Assembly (NCBI GenBank): GCA_050300015.1
Contig: JBNKWZ010000016.1
Coordinates: 124,001 to 188,000 of the forward strand
Length of the DNA: 64,000 nucleotides
From: CAYZQH01 sp050300015
GTDB lineage: Bacteria; Pseudomonadota; Gammaproteobacteria; Pseudomonadales; Cellvibrionaceae
Direction of reading: 5' to 3'
Made by a program: the position numbers and the translations under genes. Positions 1 to 8,707 of this stretch are shown here, one piece after another. The notes beneath the pieces are model-generated. The model saw only the letters and a program-made list of their open reading frames with translations, was not told where the DNA came from and made no database searches. How positions within the stretch are numbered: position 1 is the stretch's first letter; every line of letters starts with the position of its first letter.

Positions 1-92
1 CCGGGCAGTCCACCGGCAAGGTGTGTCTCCACGGTGACCAGTGGCGCATCAATGCCCAATAGGGCGCGGGTAAAAACGGTAGAGAGGCTCAT
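1..92 (-). CDS. comM: ComM/YifB Mg-chelatase-like ATPase, N-terminal fragment
   Basis: Only the first 30 codons lie in the window; the gene runs off the left edge. The ATG is at 92 on the minus strand and the translation begins MSLSTVFTRALLGIDAPLV, followed by THLAGGLPG. This matches the conserved start of the YifB/ComM family (MSLA-type start, then the VEVHL-GLP motif). ComM is a hexameric AAA+ helicase that promotes branch migration during natural transformation. This is recognition from a short N-terminus, so family assignment is good but nothing can be said about completeness of the gene. Confidence 0.8.
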   Translation of the reverse strand, partial: MSLSTVFTRALLGIDAPLVTVETHLAGGLP

Positions 93-390
93 AACACATC
101 CTTGTGCTGTGGTTTTTCCCCATTTTGACTCAAATGAACCGGCAATACCAGAGGGTTGACTGCCTCAATACTCCAGCATTCATTGTGATGTGTCTGGTGT
201 CTATGGCCGCCAATGGATTGTTATATCGATGTGGCCGTTTGGTGTGAATACCTTACCAGGAAGGGTGTTGTGCTCAAAATGAATGGTCAGGAAGCTCGGG
301 TGCTGTGCCATTTTCCGAGCATGGGTAGAAGCCAATGGGGCTGAATCCGGTTCGCCTGCAAAACTTAAATGAACACGGTCAGGATAGGGT
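93..390. other. Intergenic, with a doubtful short ORF
   Basis: This 298-base gap between rsmE and comM (both minus strand) shows no clear terminator or RNA. In the frame following the rsmE stop, a protein-like stretch ends with a stop at 201-203. An ATG at 311 would give 36 residues (MAQHPSFLTIHFEHN...). It has no recognised domain and no convincing ribosome binding site. It may be a decayed gene tail. Confidence 0.25.
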
Positions 391-1131
391 TTATTTTAAA
401 GCAACGCCCAAATCACCCCACAGCCATTGTACTAGGCTGATGGCCGCAATGGGGGCGGTTTCGGTGCGCAACACGCGCGGGCCCAGAGTCAGGGGCTGAT
501 ATTGGGCGTCCAGGGCATGCGCTATCTCACCTTCTGATAATCCGCCTTCCGGCCCTATCAGTAACGTTACGCTTTTGGGGGTAAGGCCTTGACTCAGGGG
601 GCGCTCGCTGCGGTGGTGCAGCACAAACTTGAGGGATGAAGTATCGTTTTGGATAAAGCTTGAAAGCGGGGTTAGGGGGTTGAGTTGCGGTAAGCGATTG
701 CGCTGACATTGCTCGCAGGCGCTCGCCAACAAGCTCTGCCAGTGTCCCGTTTTTTTGGCCAATCGTTCGCCTTGTAGTTTCACTTCAGTACGTTCGGTGA
801 TCAGTGGGGTGATCTGTGTGATACCAAGTTCTGTGGCCTTTTGTAAAACCCACTCAAACCGCTCGCCGCGCGATAAGCCAATGGCCAAATGGGCGGCCAA
901 TGGAGACTCACGAGTAATGTCATGTTTCTCTTGAACATGAATGACAGCGCTCTTCTTATGGGCGTGTTGCAACTCTGCGCTGTATTCAGCACCATCGTTG
1001 CAAAATGCGATCAGCGGCCGGCCCTCGCTAAGGCGCAGAACGTTGCACAAGTAATGGCTTGTTTGCGTGTTGAGTGTAACGTCTTGCCCTGCGACCAGGG
1101 GCGTTTCGATATAGACTCTCGGAATTCTCAC
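391..1131 (-). CDS. rsmE: 16S rRNA (uracil-1498-N3)-methyltransferase RsmE
   Basis: RsmE is a SAM-dependent SPOUT methyltransferase that makes m3U1498 in 16S rRNA of the small subunit. The product is 246 residues, close to the roughly 243 of the E. coli protein. An N-terminal PUA-like part is followed by the SPOUT knot, with GPEGG at 193-197 and LRTETA at 221-226, the SAM-binding loops. I chose the GTG at 1131 because it overlaps the metF stop as GTGA and gives the typical RIPRVY N-terminus; a longer open frame to 1239 adds a non-family extension inside metF. The overlap implies translational coupling to metF, so a SAM user is tied to the SAM-cycle operon. Confidence 0.93.
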   Translation of the reverse strand: MRIPRVYIETPLVAGQDVTLNTQTSHYLCNVLRLSEGRPLIAFCNDGAEYSAELQHAHKKSAVIHVQEKHDITRESPLAAHLAIGLSRGERFEWVLQKATELGITQITPLITERTEVKLQGERLAKKTGHWQSLLASACEQCQRNRLPQLNPLTPLSSFIQNDTSSLKFVLHHRSERPLSQGLTPKSVTLLIGPEGGLSEGEIAHALDAQYQPLTLGPRVLRTETAPIAAISLVQWLWGDLGVALK

Positions 1132-1979
1132 GTGTTTGTATCTAGTCCCAAATTGGCCACCAATGTCGCTGTGGGCTCCACTTGATTCATGGTGTAAAAG
1201 TGTAAGCCGGGTGCGCCGTTTTCCAGCAGGGTATCGCACAGCTCGGTCACCAAGTCCAAACCAAAGGCTTTAATGCTGTCGCTGTCGTCGCCAAAGGCCT
1301 CTAAGCGCTTGCGCACCCAGCGTGGAATTTCGGCACCACAAGCGTCGCTAAAGCGCGATAGATTGGTGAAATTAGTAATGGGCATGATGCCGGGGTAAAT
1401 GGGTTGCGTAATACCCAAAGCCAAACATTGTTCCATAAAGTAAAAATAGGCATCAGGGTTAAAAAAGTATTGCGTAATGCCCGAGTTTGCGCCCGCGTCA
1501 AACTTCCCTTTTAAGTAGGTGATGTCTTGCAGGTAGTTTTTGGCTTCTGGGTGAATCTCTGGGTAGGCGGCGACCTCTAAATGAAAGGCCTCACCAAAAT
1601 GCTCCCGAATAAAGGCCACCAATTCGTTGGCGTAAACCATATTGTAAGCACCGCCCATGCCGCTTGGGCGGTCACCTCGCAAGGCCACAATACGGTTTAT
1701 GCCGAGGGCTTGGTAGTCCTGTAAAAGGGTTAACATGGTCGCTTCTTCATCGCCACCAAAGGACAGATGAGGTGCCACGTTGAGCCCTTCTTGTTTCATT
1801 TGCGCGACTATGTTGCGGGTGTTGTCGCGCGTGGACCCACCGGCACCATAGGTGACCGAAAAAAACTCGGGGGCATATTGATTAAGCGCTTGGCGCACGG
1901 CCACCAATTTTTCTCGTCCCGCTTCGGTTTTTGGGGGGAAAAACTCGAAGCTTAAACGAGGTGTTGTTGACTCTGACAT
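1128..1979 (-). CDS. metF: 5,10-methylenetetrahydrofolate reductase MetF
   Basis: MetF reduces methylene-THF to methyl-THF with FAD and NADH, supplying the methyl group for methionine synthesis. The 283-residue product (E. coli: 296) has the family N-terminal block SFEFFPPKT, whose Glu12 corresponds to the catalytic Glu, and ALRGDRP in the FAD/folate site. An AGGAA ribosome binding site lies 8 bases upstream of the ATG. It is fourth in the minus-strand order sahR-metK-ahcY-metF-rsmE, separated from ahcY by a strong stem-loop and overlapping rsmE by 4 bases. All members belong to the activated-methyl cycle except rsmE. Confidence 0.95.
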   Translation of the reverse strand: MSESTTPRLSFEFFPPKTEAGREKLVAVRQALNQYAPEFFSVTYGAGGSTRDNTRNIVAQMKQEGLNVAPHLSFGGDEEATMLTLLQDYQALGINRIVALRGDRPSGMGGAYNMVYANELVAFIREHFGEAFHLEVAAYPEIHPEAKNYLQDITYLKGKFDAGANSGITQYFFNPDAYFYFMEQCLALGITQPIYPGIMPITNFTNLSRFSDACGAEIPRWVRKRLEAFGDDSDSIKAFGLDLVTELCDTLLENGAPGLHFYTMNQVEPTATLVANLGLDTNT

Positions 1980-1997
1980 AAAACGTTCCTAAGTCAC

Positions 1998-2056
1998 ACG
2001 AGGGCGCACGCACCTGTTGGCTGGATTCTCATCGGCCAGCAGGTGCGTGCGCTCGT
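1998..2056 (-). promoter_or_regulatory. Strong stem-loop between ahcY and metF
   Basis: The arms at 1998-2021 and 2035-2056 pair over about 22 bases (ACGAGCGCACGCACCTG... against its complement) with one small bulge and a 13-base loop. It begins directly after the ahcY stop. No U-run follows on the minus strand, so a simple intrinsic terminator is unlikely. It may act as an mRNA processing or stability element, or as a partial attenuator before metF. Confidence 0.6.
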
Positions 2057-2058
2057 AT

Positions 2059-3438
2059 TTAGTATTTATAGGCATCTGGCTTGTATGGGCCGTCCACTTT
2101 CACATTAATATACTTGGCTTGGCCTTCGGTGAGCTGTGTTAACACGCCGCCAAAGCCGCGCACCATTTCTGCGGCCACTTCTTCGTCCAATTTTTTAGGC
2201 AGTACTTTAACGTAGAGGTTGTCGGCCTTTTGTTCTTGAGACAAGTCGGCAAATTTACGCTCGTATAAATACATTTGCGCAAGTACCTGGTTGGCGAAAG
2301 AACCATCCATAATGCGTGAGGGATGCCCAGTGGCATTGCCTAGGTTTACCAAGCGGCCCTCAGACAATAAAATTAAATGATTGTTGATGGCTTTGTCGCG
2401 GTATATTTTATGTACTTGGGGTTTGATTTCCTCCCATTCCCAATTTTTACGCATAAAAGCCGTATCAATCTCATTGTCGAAATGGCCAATGTTACATACT
2501 ACAGCGCCATTTTTAAGGGCTTGCAACATGGGCGCGTCGCATACGTTGATATTGCCCGTGGTGGTTACCACCAAATCGGTGTTGGCCAGTAACCCTCGGT
2601 CGATACCTTCTAGAGTGCCGGTATTCACACCATTTAAATAAGGGGACACCACCTCAAAACCATCCATGCAGGCTTGCATGGCGCAGATGGGGTCAATTTC
2701 GGTAATCTTGACGATCATGCCTTCTTGACGAAGGGATGCAGCAGAACCTTTACCCACATCGCCGTATCCAATCACTAAGGCTTTTTTGCCAGACAGCAAG
2801 TGGTCGGTACCGCGCTTGATGGCGTCATTCAAACTGTGACGACAGCCGTATTTGTTGTCATTTTTGGATTTTGTGACCGCATCGTTCACATTAATGGCGG
2901 GGACTTTTAATGTGCCTGCTTCTAGCATTTCTAATAAACGGTGTACGCCGGTGGTGGTTTCTTCCGAAATGCCGTGGATGTTGTTCAGTATGTCTGGATA
3001 TTTTTCATGGGCGAGCTGTGTGAGATCGCCGCCATCGTCCAATATCATATTGGCGTCCCAGAGTTGGCCATCTTTTAATAGCGTTTGCTCAATGCACCAC
3101 CAAAATTCCTCTTCGGTTTCACCTTTCCAAGCGAATACGGGGATGCCTGCGGCGGCAATAGCGGCTGCGGCGTGGTCCTGCGTGGAAAAAATATTACAGC
3201 TTGACCAGCGCACCTCGGCGCCTAAGTCCACCAAGGTTTCGATCAGCACCGCGGTTTGAATGGTCATGTGGATGCAGCCCATAATTTTGGCGTTTTTTAG
3301 AGGCTGCTCATCGCGATACTTTTCGCGCAGGGCCATTAGCGCCGGCATCTCGCCCTCGGCAATGGAGATTTCTTTGCGGCCCCAGTCGGCCAGGGACATG
3401 TCGGCAACCTTGTAATCATTGAATTCAGAATTTGTCAT
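2059..3438 (-). CDS. ahcY: Adenosylhomocysteinase AhcY
   Basis: AhcY hydrolyses S-adenosylhomocysteine to adenosine and homocysteine in the cytoplasm, removing the product inhibitor of methyltransferases. The 459-residue protein carries the NAD-binding GYGDVGKGSA loop, the DDGGDLT segment and a C-terminus ending KPDAYKY, which is the family signature that closes the active site. The ATG at 3438 is preceded by AAGGA at 6 bases; an in-frame TTG at 3444 is less likely. No SAH riboswitch is visible in the 83-base gap from metK, so control probably comes from SahR at the head of the operon. Confidence 0.96.
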   Translation of the reverse strand: MTNSEFNDYKVADMSLADWGRKEISIAEGEMPALMALREKYRDEQPLKNAKIMGCIHMTIQTAVLIETLVDLGAEVRWSSCNIFSTQDHAAAAIAAAGIPVFAWKGETEEEFWWCIEQTLLKDGQLWDANMILDDGGDLTQLAHEKYPDILNNIHGISEETTTGVHRLLEMLEAGTLKVPAINVNDAVTKSKNDNKYGCRHSLNDAIKRGTDHLLSGKKALVIGYGDVGKGSAASLRQEGMIVKITEIDPICAMQACMDGFEVVSPYLNGVNTGTLEGIDRGLLANTDLVVTTTGNINVCDAPMLQALKNGAVVCNIGHFDNEIDTAFMRKNWEWEEIKPQVHKIYRDKAINNHLILLSEGRLVNLGNATGHPSRIMDGSFANQVLAQMYLYERKFADLSQEQKADNLYVKVLPKKLDEEVAAEMVRGFGGVLTQLTEGQAKYINVKVDGPYKPDAYKY

Positions 3439-3521
3439 AATCAATCCTTATTGGGCTTGCGGGTTCATCAAGCTTATTAAAACCATTAGGCCGCACAGAC
3501 GGCCGGTAAATGTTGGAGGGG

Positions 3522-4676
3522 CTAAAGTGCGGCCTTCAGGGCTTCGGCCTTGTCGGTTTTTTCCCAACTGAAAGCATCAAGTTCACGCCCAAAATGACCA
3601 TAGGAAGCCGTGGCGCGATAGATGGGACGTAATAAATCCAGCATCTCGATCAGACCGCGTGGTCGCAGATCAAAGTGTTCCCGTACCAGTGCTGCAATTT
3701 GTGTATCACTGACTTTGCCGGTGCCAAAGGTGTTGATAGAAATGGAAGTGGGCTCTGCCACACCAATGGCATAACTCACTTGAATTTCACACTTGTCGGC
3801 AAGGCCTGCGGCAACAATGTTTTTGGCCACATAGCGGCCGGCGTAGGCGGCAGAGCGATCCACCTTAGACGGGTCCTTACCGCTGAAGGCTCCACCGCCG
3901 TGGCGTGCCATTCCCCCGTAGGTATCCACAATAATTTTACGCCCGGTTAAGCCACAGTCACCTACGGGGCCACCAATAATAAATTGACCCGTGGGGTTGA
4001 TGTGATATTGCGTCGTACTGTGTAGCCACTCTGGCGGCAACACTTTTTTGACGATATCTTCCATGACCGCTTCGTGAATTTTGGCTTGTGAAACATCCGG
4101 GTTGTGCTGAGTCGACAGAACCACCGCGTCAATGGCGACGGGCTGACCGTTTTCGTACCTTAAGGTCACTTGGCTTTTGGCATCGGGGCGAAGCCAATCA
4201 AAGGTGCCGTTTTTGCGCAGTTCGGCTTGCTTTTCCACCAAGCGATGCGCGTAGTAAATGGGGGCGGGCATCAGTACGTCGGTTTCGTTGGTGGCATAAC
4301 CAAACATCAAGCCTTGGTCACCTGCCCCAAGGTCTTTATCGGTAGCTTCGTCAACGCCCATGGCGATATCAGAAGACTGCTTACCAATGGCATTTAAAAC
4401 CGCACAACTTGCACCATCAAAACCCACGTCACTGCTATTGTAGCCAATGTCTAAAATCACTTGGCGAACCAGGTCTTCCAGGTCGATATACGTGGAAGTG
4501 CGTACCTCACCGGCAATAATGGCCATACCGGTTTTTACCAATGTTTCCACCGCCACCCGGGCGTTTTGGTCTTCGGTGAGAATGGCATCCAATACAGCAT
4601 CAGAGATCTGATCTGCCATTTTGTCGGGGTGACCCTCTGAGACCGACTCAGAAGTGAATACGGAATACTCTGCCAT
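3522..4676 (-). CDS. metK: S-adenosylmethionine synthetase MetK
   Basis: MetK joins methionine and ATP to make SAM, releasing phosphate and pyrophosphate. The 384-residue product matches the E. coli length and contains GHPDKMADQISDA near the N-terminus, GAGDQGLMFGYA in the middle and GGGAFSGKDPSKVDRSAAY, the ATP and metal binding blocks. A strong AAGGAG site lies 6 bases before the ATG. It starts 13 bases after the sahR stop, so the two are almost certainly co-transcribed. Confidence 0.97.
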   Translation of the reverse strand: MAEYSVFTSESVSEGHPDKMADQISDAVLDAILTEDQNARVAVETLVKTGMAIIAGEVRTSTYIDLEDLVRQVILDIGYNSSDVGFDGASCAVLNAIGKQSSDIAMGVDEATDKDLGAGDQGLMFGYATNETDVLMPAPIYYAHRLVEKQAELRKNGTFDWLRPDAKSQVTLRYENGQPVAIDAVVLSTQHNPDVSQAKIHEAVMEDIVKKVLPPEWLHSTTQYHINPTGQFIIGGPVGDCGLTGRKIIVDTYGGMARHGGGAFSGKDPSKVDRSAAYAGRYVAKNIVAAGLADKCEIQVSYAIGVAEPTSISINTFGTGKVSDTQIAALVREHFDLRPRGLIEMLDLLRPIYRATASYGHFGRELDAFSWEKTDKAEALKAAL

Positions 4677-4689
4677 ATTAGGCTCCTTG

Positions 4690-5661
4690 TTAAGGCTTGC
4701 TAAATTGCTTCAGTTGAATTTGAAAACCATTGCGCAACGCCAAAAACTGACTCTGGCCGACTTGAAAGCCGGCGTCGAGTGCCCAACGGTCGATGTCGGT
4801 GGATTCAAAGCCGAGCCAAATGTCGCCGCAGGCTTCGCGTGCCCAACTTTGGTCGTGGCTACATAACTCTGTGATCAATACAACACCTTTGGGCTTGAGC
4901 CTCTTGGCAATATCGCGAAATAGGTCTGCCGGAGCTGGGGTGTGGTGCAGAACCATATTCATCGCTGCGCAATCAAATTGGGGGATTGAGGGTAGGTCTG
5001 ATGCCTCCCCTAATATCAATGTCACATTCCCCAAATCGTTTTTGTCGCAGAGCGCACGTGCTTGATTAAGCATCTGCGCGCTTGTATCCACACCGGTTAC
5101 GTACATAAAGCGTTTAGCCAGTGGCGCTAGAAACTCTCCATCGCCAGGACCGATTTCCAGAGCCGAATCTTGGCTATGCACTGGGCTGGCATCAAGCAAT
5201 TCTGTGATTGCCTCAGAATAGATGGGATAACTGGCGATCAAGTCTTGCTGCGCCCTAAACTTCTCTGCGTTGTCCACAAAAAACCGCGAGGAAACTGCTG
5301 CTCGAGCCACATGCACCTGTTCGAGGCTTGCCCGTAAAGCAGCAGACAAGTTGCATTGGTCAAGGCATTGATAAGTCCTTTGCTTTAAAGGCGCTAAGGT
5401 GTCGCCTGGGTCTAGGGGGGCGCGACGATAGAATATCGCGCTGCCTTCGCGGCGGGTACTGACCAGGCCCGCCGCGGATAATATTTTCAGATGGTGACTG
5501 ATTCTGGGTTGGGTGGCCTCGAAAATCTCGGCGAGTTCGAGCACACCGTAAGAGTTTTGCGCCAGAACGCGGATAATTTCCGCGCGCATCGGGTCACCCA
5601 GCGCTTTACAAAGCGCGGCAATGTCACTGACGGAGGTGTGAGGCATCACATCAAGATTCAT
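4690..5661 (-). CDS. sahR: SahR-type ArsR regulator fused to a SAM/SAH-binding domain
   Basis: The first 90 residues form an ArsR-type winged helix (MRAEIIRVLAQNSYGVLELA, recognition helix TQPRISHHLKILSAAGLV). A class I methyltransferase fold follows, with motif I LEIGPGDGEF at 168-177 and VTGVDTSAQML after it. This fusion is the SahR architecture, a repressor of SAM-cycle genes released by S-adenosylhomocysteine in Proteobacteria. Its position at the head of metK-ahcY-metF supports the call. The methyltransferase domain is probably a ligand sensor, but catalysis cannot be excluded from sequence. An AT-rich inverted repeat upstream is the likely autoregulatory operator. Confidence 0.82.
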   Translation of the reverse strand: MNLDVMPHTSVSDIAALCKALGDPMRAEIIRVLAQNSYGVLELAEIFEATQPRISHHLKILSAAGLVSTRREGSAIFYRRAPLDPGDTLAPLKQRTYQCLDQCNLSAALRASLEQVHVARAAVSSRFFVDNAEKFRAQQDLIASYPIYSEAITELLDASPVHSQDSALEIGPGDGEFLAPLAKRFMYVTGVDTSAQMLNQARALCDKNDLGNVTLILGEASDLPSIPQFDCAAMNMVLHHTPAPADLFRDIAKRLKPKGVVLITELCSHDQSWAREACGDIWLGFESTDIDRWALDAGFQVGQSQFLALRNGFQIQLKQFSKP

Positions 5662-5696
5662 GGGAGAAGTCTAGCAGCGAATGCTCTTGGTATCAA

Positions 5697-5726
5697 AATA
5701 TTCTTATATAAAGAAATGTTAATATT
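5697..5726. promoter_or_regulatory. Candidate SahR operator (AT-rich inverted repeat)
   Basis: The segment has outer AATATT copies (5697-5702 and 5721-5726) around TTCTT-ATATA-AAGAA at 5701-5715, whose 5-base arms are exact complements. It lies 36 bases before the sahR ATG, where a promoter would be, so a bound ArsR-type repressor would block transcription of the SAM-cycle operon. The link to SahR is inference from position and symmetry. Confidence 0.5.
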
Positions 5727-5781
5727 GCGTGTCGAGGCGCCAACTTGGCTACACTGAAACCTGTACAAACAATGGGGTGCG

Positions 5782-5910
5782 ATGACGTTGGGAATATGTG
5801 TTAAGTGGTTATCAACCCGTTCGGCCAATGCCTTTTATTATGCCGTGACTTTAGTAGTATGCTTTTTCTTTCTAATACATCCGAATTTTTATAATAAGGA
5901 CGATCTTTAA
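5782..5910 (+). CDS. Small membrane ORF before the glycosyltransferase operon
   Basis: An ATG at 5782 opens a 42-residue frame (MTLGICVKWLSTRSANAF...) with one hydrophobic segment, YYAVTLVVCFFFLI, and a charged tail NKDDL. GGGG lies 4 bases before the start. The stop TAA overlaps the ATG of the next gene as TAATG, an arrangement that favours translational coupling. It could be a real small membrane protein, a leader peptide for the operon, or chance. No family is recognised. Confidence 0.4.
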   Translation: MTLGICVKWLSTRSANAFYYAVTLVVCFFFLIHPNFYNKDDL

Positions 5911-7766
5911 TGGCGTCGTGGTTGGTTCAGTACCGTTATTTTTTGCTGGTCTGGGTGGGTACCGCCCTAGTGCTTTCGATTTTGTCGTTGGGTTATCAAC
6001 ACGTGGCCAGCGATTTTCAATGGACGAGTAGCCGAGAGGAGACTCGAAAGGTGGTATTACCCTATGTATCGGTGGGTAATGGTCCAAATGAGTACCGTTT
6101 TTCAGGCCAGTTGGTGCGCGGTTGGTTCAGCCCGTCTCGGATTCAAATAATAGGCGATGATCGGATAGAGTCAGTGGTGGTCAACGGACAGAACATCAAT
6201 CTCGATAAGGTGCCAGAATCCTCGCGTCGTGATGTGAAACAGGGCTTTGCGTTGAGTTTGTCTGAAGCCCTAGAGCGTGGAGCCAACACCGTTGAGGTGA
6301 CGGTGCGCGATTTTGGCGGCAACTTCGGTTTGAGCTTGAATCCCGCGTGGTGGGATATCCCCACCTTAATCCTCAAGGCGTTGTGGGTATTGATGATCGC
6401 TCTGCCGCTCTGGTTATTGAGTTCCGCCTTTAAAGTGCCAGCTTGGCACCGAGCGGCCTACTTGCTGATCCTGTTTGGTAATGTTGTCCAGGTTTGGTAC
6501 ATCTTTACCTACAATCCCGTGGATCATATATGGAGCGACCCAGAACGACATTGGTCACAGGGAATTGACATACTGCGCACCGACCTTATGTCGTTAACGG
6601 ATCCTGTGGGCTATCAAGTGTACATTGCGGTCTTGGGGAAATTGTCGCTGAAAAACCCGGTGTTGGTAGCGTATTTCACAAGCCTGCTTGCGGTGCTGAA
6701 TACTTGGGTTTGGTATAAATTTTTACGGGAGTTGCAGGCGAACAAGACGGCAGCTTTGTTGGGTTGGGCCGTTTGCAGTTTACTGCCCTCCTGGACAGCC
6801 ATTTACGGCTATTTTATGCAAGAAACTTTGATGCTTCCCCTGTTGGGGGCTTCCCTATGGGCCACCTGGCGTTGCCGAAGAAAAGCGGATGTGCGCAGCT
6901 TCGTGTTGATGGTGGTGCTGTGGATGGTGGCGGGGTTAACCCGCGGCATCGCCATACCCCTCGCTGCGGTGGCGTGCACTTGGCTGTGGCTTGCGCAGGA
7001 CATTAAAGTGAAAAAAGCCCTGTTCAGTCTCGTTGCGTTGCTATTGCTGATGGGACCGTTGACCTATCGCTCATATCAAATTGTGGGACATTTTGCGCCG
7101 CACGGCATGGGCCACCTAAATGTGATATACGCCATGTCGGGTAAGAAGGAAATCAAAATTCACTCCACTTTAAACAATGCACAGTGGTGGCACATCTTTG
7201 GTTCACCTTCGACGGGTGCAAAGCCCTTTACGCCCATCAGTGATTGGCATACGCAGCGGAAAGGCGTTGTTACGGTCGATGTGGATTTGTCAGCAGGCAC
7301 TCGAGATTGGGCCGCGGCAAAAGCCAATTTGGATTTTGATTTTAAGCGATACCTGTGGATTACCAAGGAGAGTCTGATTTTTATCTTCTTTGCCAATTCG
7401 TGGCCGGACAATAATTTTTCCCGCGTGGTAGATGTGGTGGGGGGTATACTGCGTTGGGTTTGGTGCCCGTTGTTTTTGGCCGTCATGATTGCGAGTCTCG
7501 TGCAACGTAAAAAATTGCGTGGCAACAGCATGTTGATGGCCATGATCGGTGTTTGGTTTGTAGTGCAAGTGCTGTTGCCGATCTGTATTAATGAAGGCCG
7601 CTATCGCAAACCCTTGGAGGGGCTTTTAGTTGCGCAAATTGTATTGTTGGTAGGGGCGGCTAAAGGGCAATTGCGCGCACCCGCGAGCCAACCCAATTTA
7701 ATGGCCCAAATTGAAGGGCTTCGCCGCCGTTATAGGCGTCTTCCACCTGAAGAGGGCATATCATGA
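5910..7766 (+). CDS. Polytopic membrane glycosyltransferase, GT39/ArnT-like
   Basis: This 618-residue protein has an N-terminal membrane anchor (about 8-28), an extracytoplasmic domain to about residue 150, then roughly ten hydrophobic segments and a short basic tail. That layout and the WSDPERHW loop resemble GT-C (GT39-type) transferases that use undecaprenyl-phosphate sugars on the periplasmic face. No exact family is recognised. AAGGA precedes the ATG by about 9 bases. It overlaps the next gene by ATGA and heads a tight operon with a GtrB-like GT2 and a GtrA-like flippase, the classical three-part system for decorating O-antigen or other envelope glycans. Here it would fill the acceptor-specific Gtr(type) role; the acceptor is unknown. 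Confidence 0.75.
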   Translation: MASWLVQYRYFLLVWVGTALVLSILSLGYQHVASDFQWTSSREETRKVVLPYVSVGNGPNEYRFSGQLVRGWFSPSRIQIIGDDRIESVVVNGQNINLDKVPESSRRDVKQGFALSLSEALERGANTVEVTVRDFGGNFGLSLNPAWWDIPTLILKALWVLMIALPLWLLSSAFKVPAWHRAAYLLILFGNVVQVWYIFTYNPVDHIWSDPERHWSQGIDILRTDLMSLTDPVGYQVYIAVLGKLSLKNPVLVAYFTSLLAVLNTWVWYKFLRELQANKTAALLGWAVCSLLPSWTAIYGYFMQETLMLPLLGASLWATWRCRRKADVRSFVLMVVLWMVAGLTRGIAIPLAAVACTWLWLAQDIKVKKALFSLVALLLLMGPLTYRSYQIVGHFAPHGMGHLNVIYAMSGKKEIKIHSTLNNAQWWHIFGSPSTGAKPFTPISDWHTQRKGVVTVDVDLSAGTRDWAAAKANLDFDFKRYLWITKESLIFIFFANSWPDNNFSRVVDVVGGILRWVWCPLFLAVMIASLVQRKKLRGNSMLMAMIGVWFVVQVLLPICINEGRYRKPLEGLLVAQIVLLVGAAKGQLRAPASQPNLMAQIEGLRRRYRRLPPEEGIS

Positions 7767-8707
7767 GCAAAACACAGCTGCTGTCGATCATCGTCCCAAT
7801 GTATAACGAAGAAGCAGCCTTTACTTCTTTATTTGAGCGTCTGGGTGCGGTACTGCAGAACGTACCTTTGGATTACGAAATTATATGCGTTGACGATGGA
7901 TCGAAAGACCAAACCCGATCGCTATTGCGTGCAAAGGCAAGTGAGGATAGCAAAGTCAAAGCGGTGTTTTTTTCACGTAATTTCGGGAAGGAAGCGGCGA
8001 TGACAGCAGGGCTCGATTACGCACAGGGGGATGCGGTTATTCCGATTGACTCAGACCTTCAAGATCCACCGGAATTAATCAAAGAGATGGTCAATAAATG
8101 GCAGGAAGGGTTTGATGTGGTATTTGCAAAACGTGTATCACGTGATGCGGATACCTTTGTTAAGCGCAATACGGCCGGCTTGTTTTATAAATTTTTCAAC
8201 TACCTCAGTGAAATGCCCATTCCAGAAAATGTGGGCGACTATCGATTGATGAGTCGTCGGGTGGTGGAAGCCATAAAGCGGTTACCGGAAAAAGACCGCT
8301 TTATGAAAGGGCTTTTTTGTTGGCCGGGGTTTAACAGTACCACCGTGGAGTTTGAGCGTGTGGAGCGCGAGGTGGGGGATACCAAGTTCAATTATTGGAA
8401 GCTTTGGAACTTTGCCCTCAACGGCATCACGTCTTTCAGCAGTTTACCCATTCGCATGGGCGTTTACTTTGGGTTGGTGGTCTCAGCCTTCGCTTTTTTG
8501 TATGGCGTGTTTGTGGTGATCAAAACGCTTGTTACGGGTGTGGATGTACCCGGTTATGCGTCTTTATTGGTGGTCGTGCTTTTTTTGGGCGGTATACAGT
8601 TATTCTTTTTGGGGCTGCTTGGAGAATACATTGGCCGAATTTACAAGGAAGTCAAAGCGCGTCCCATTTATGTGGTGGAAGAAGCAAAGGGCTTTGAGCC
8701 TCAGTGA
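7763..8707 (+). CDS. GT2 glycosyltransferase, GtrB/DPM1-like
   Basis: A GT-A catalytic domain occupies residues 1-220: IIVPMYNEEAAF at the start, CVDDGSKDQT for nucleotide binding and IDSDLQDPPE carrying the DxD-type metal site. Two hydrophobic segments follow (about 230-255 and 265-295), as in GtrB and bacterial DPM1-like enzymes. These transfer a sugar from a nucleotide donor to undecaprenyl phosphate on the cytoplasmic face. The 314-residue length is normal. The start overlaps the stop of the upstream transferase (ATGA), and GtrA follows, so it likely makes the lipid-linked sugar used by the GT-C protein. Confidence 0.88.
   Translation: MSKTQLLSIIVPMYNEEAAFTSLFERLGAVLQNVPLDYEIICVDDGSKDQTRSLLRAKASEDSKVKAVFFSRNFGKEAAMTAGLDYAQGDAVIPIDSDLQDPPELIKEMVNKWQEGFDVVFAKRVSRDADTFVKRNTAGLFYKFFNYLSEMPIPENVGDYRLMSRRVVEAIKRLPEKDRFMKGLFCWPGFNSTTVEFERVEREVGDTKFNYWKLWNFALNGITSFSSLPIRMGVYFGLVVSAFAFLYGVFVVIKTLVTGVDVPGYASLLVVVLFLGGIQLFFLGLLGEYIGRIYKEVKARPIYVVEEAKGFEPQ

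Noticed and set aside
3439..3521. SAH or SAM riboswitch in the metK-ahcY gap
   Set aside because: I looked for the conserved SAH riboswitch blocks and did not find them; the gap is only 83 bases and SahR explains control better.
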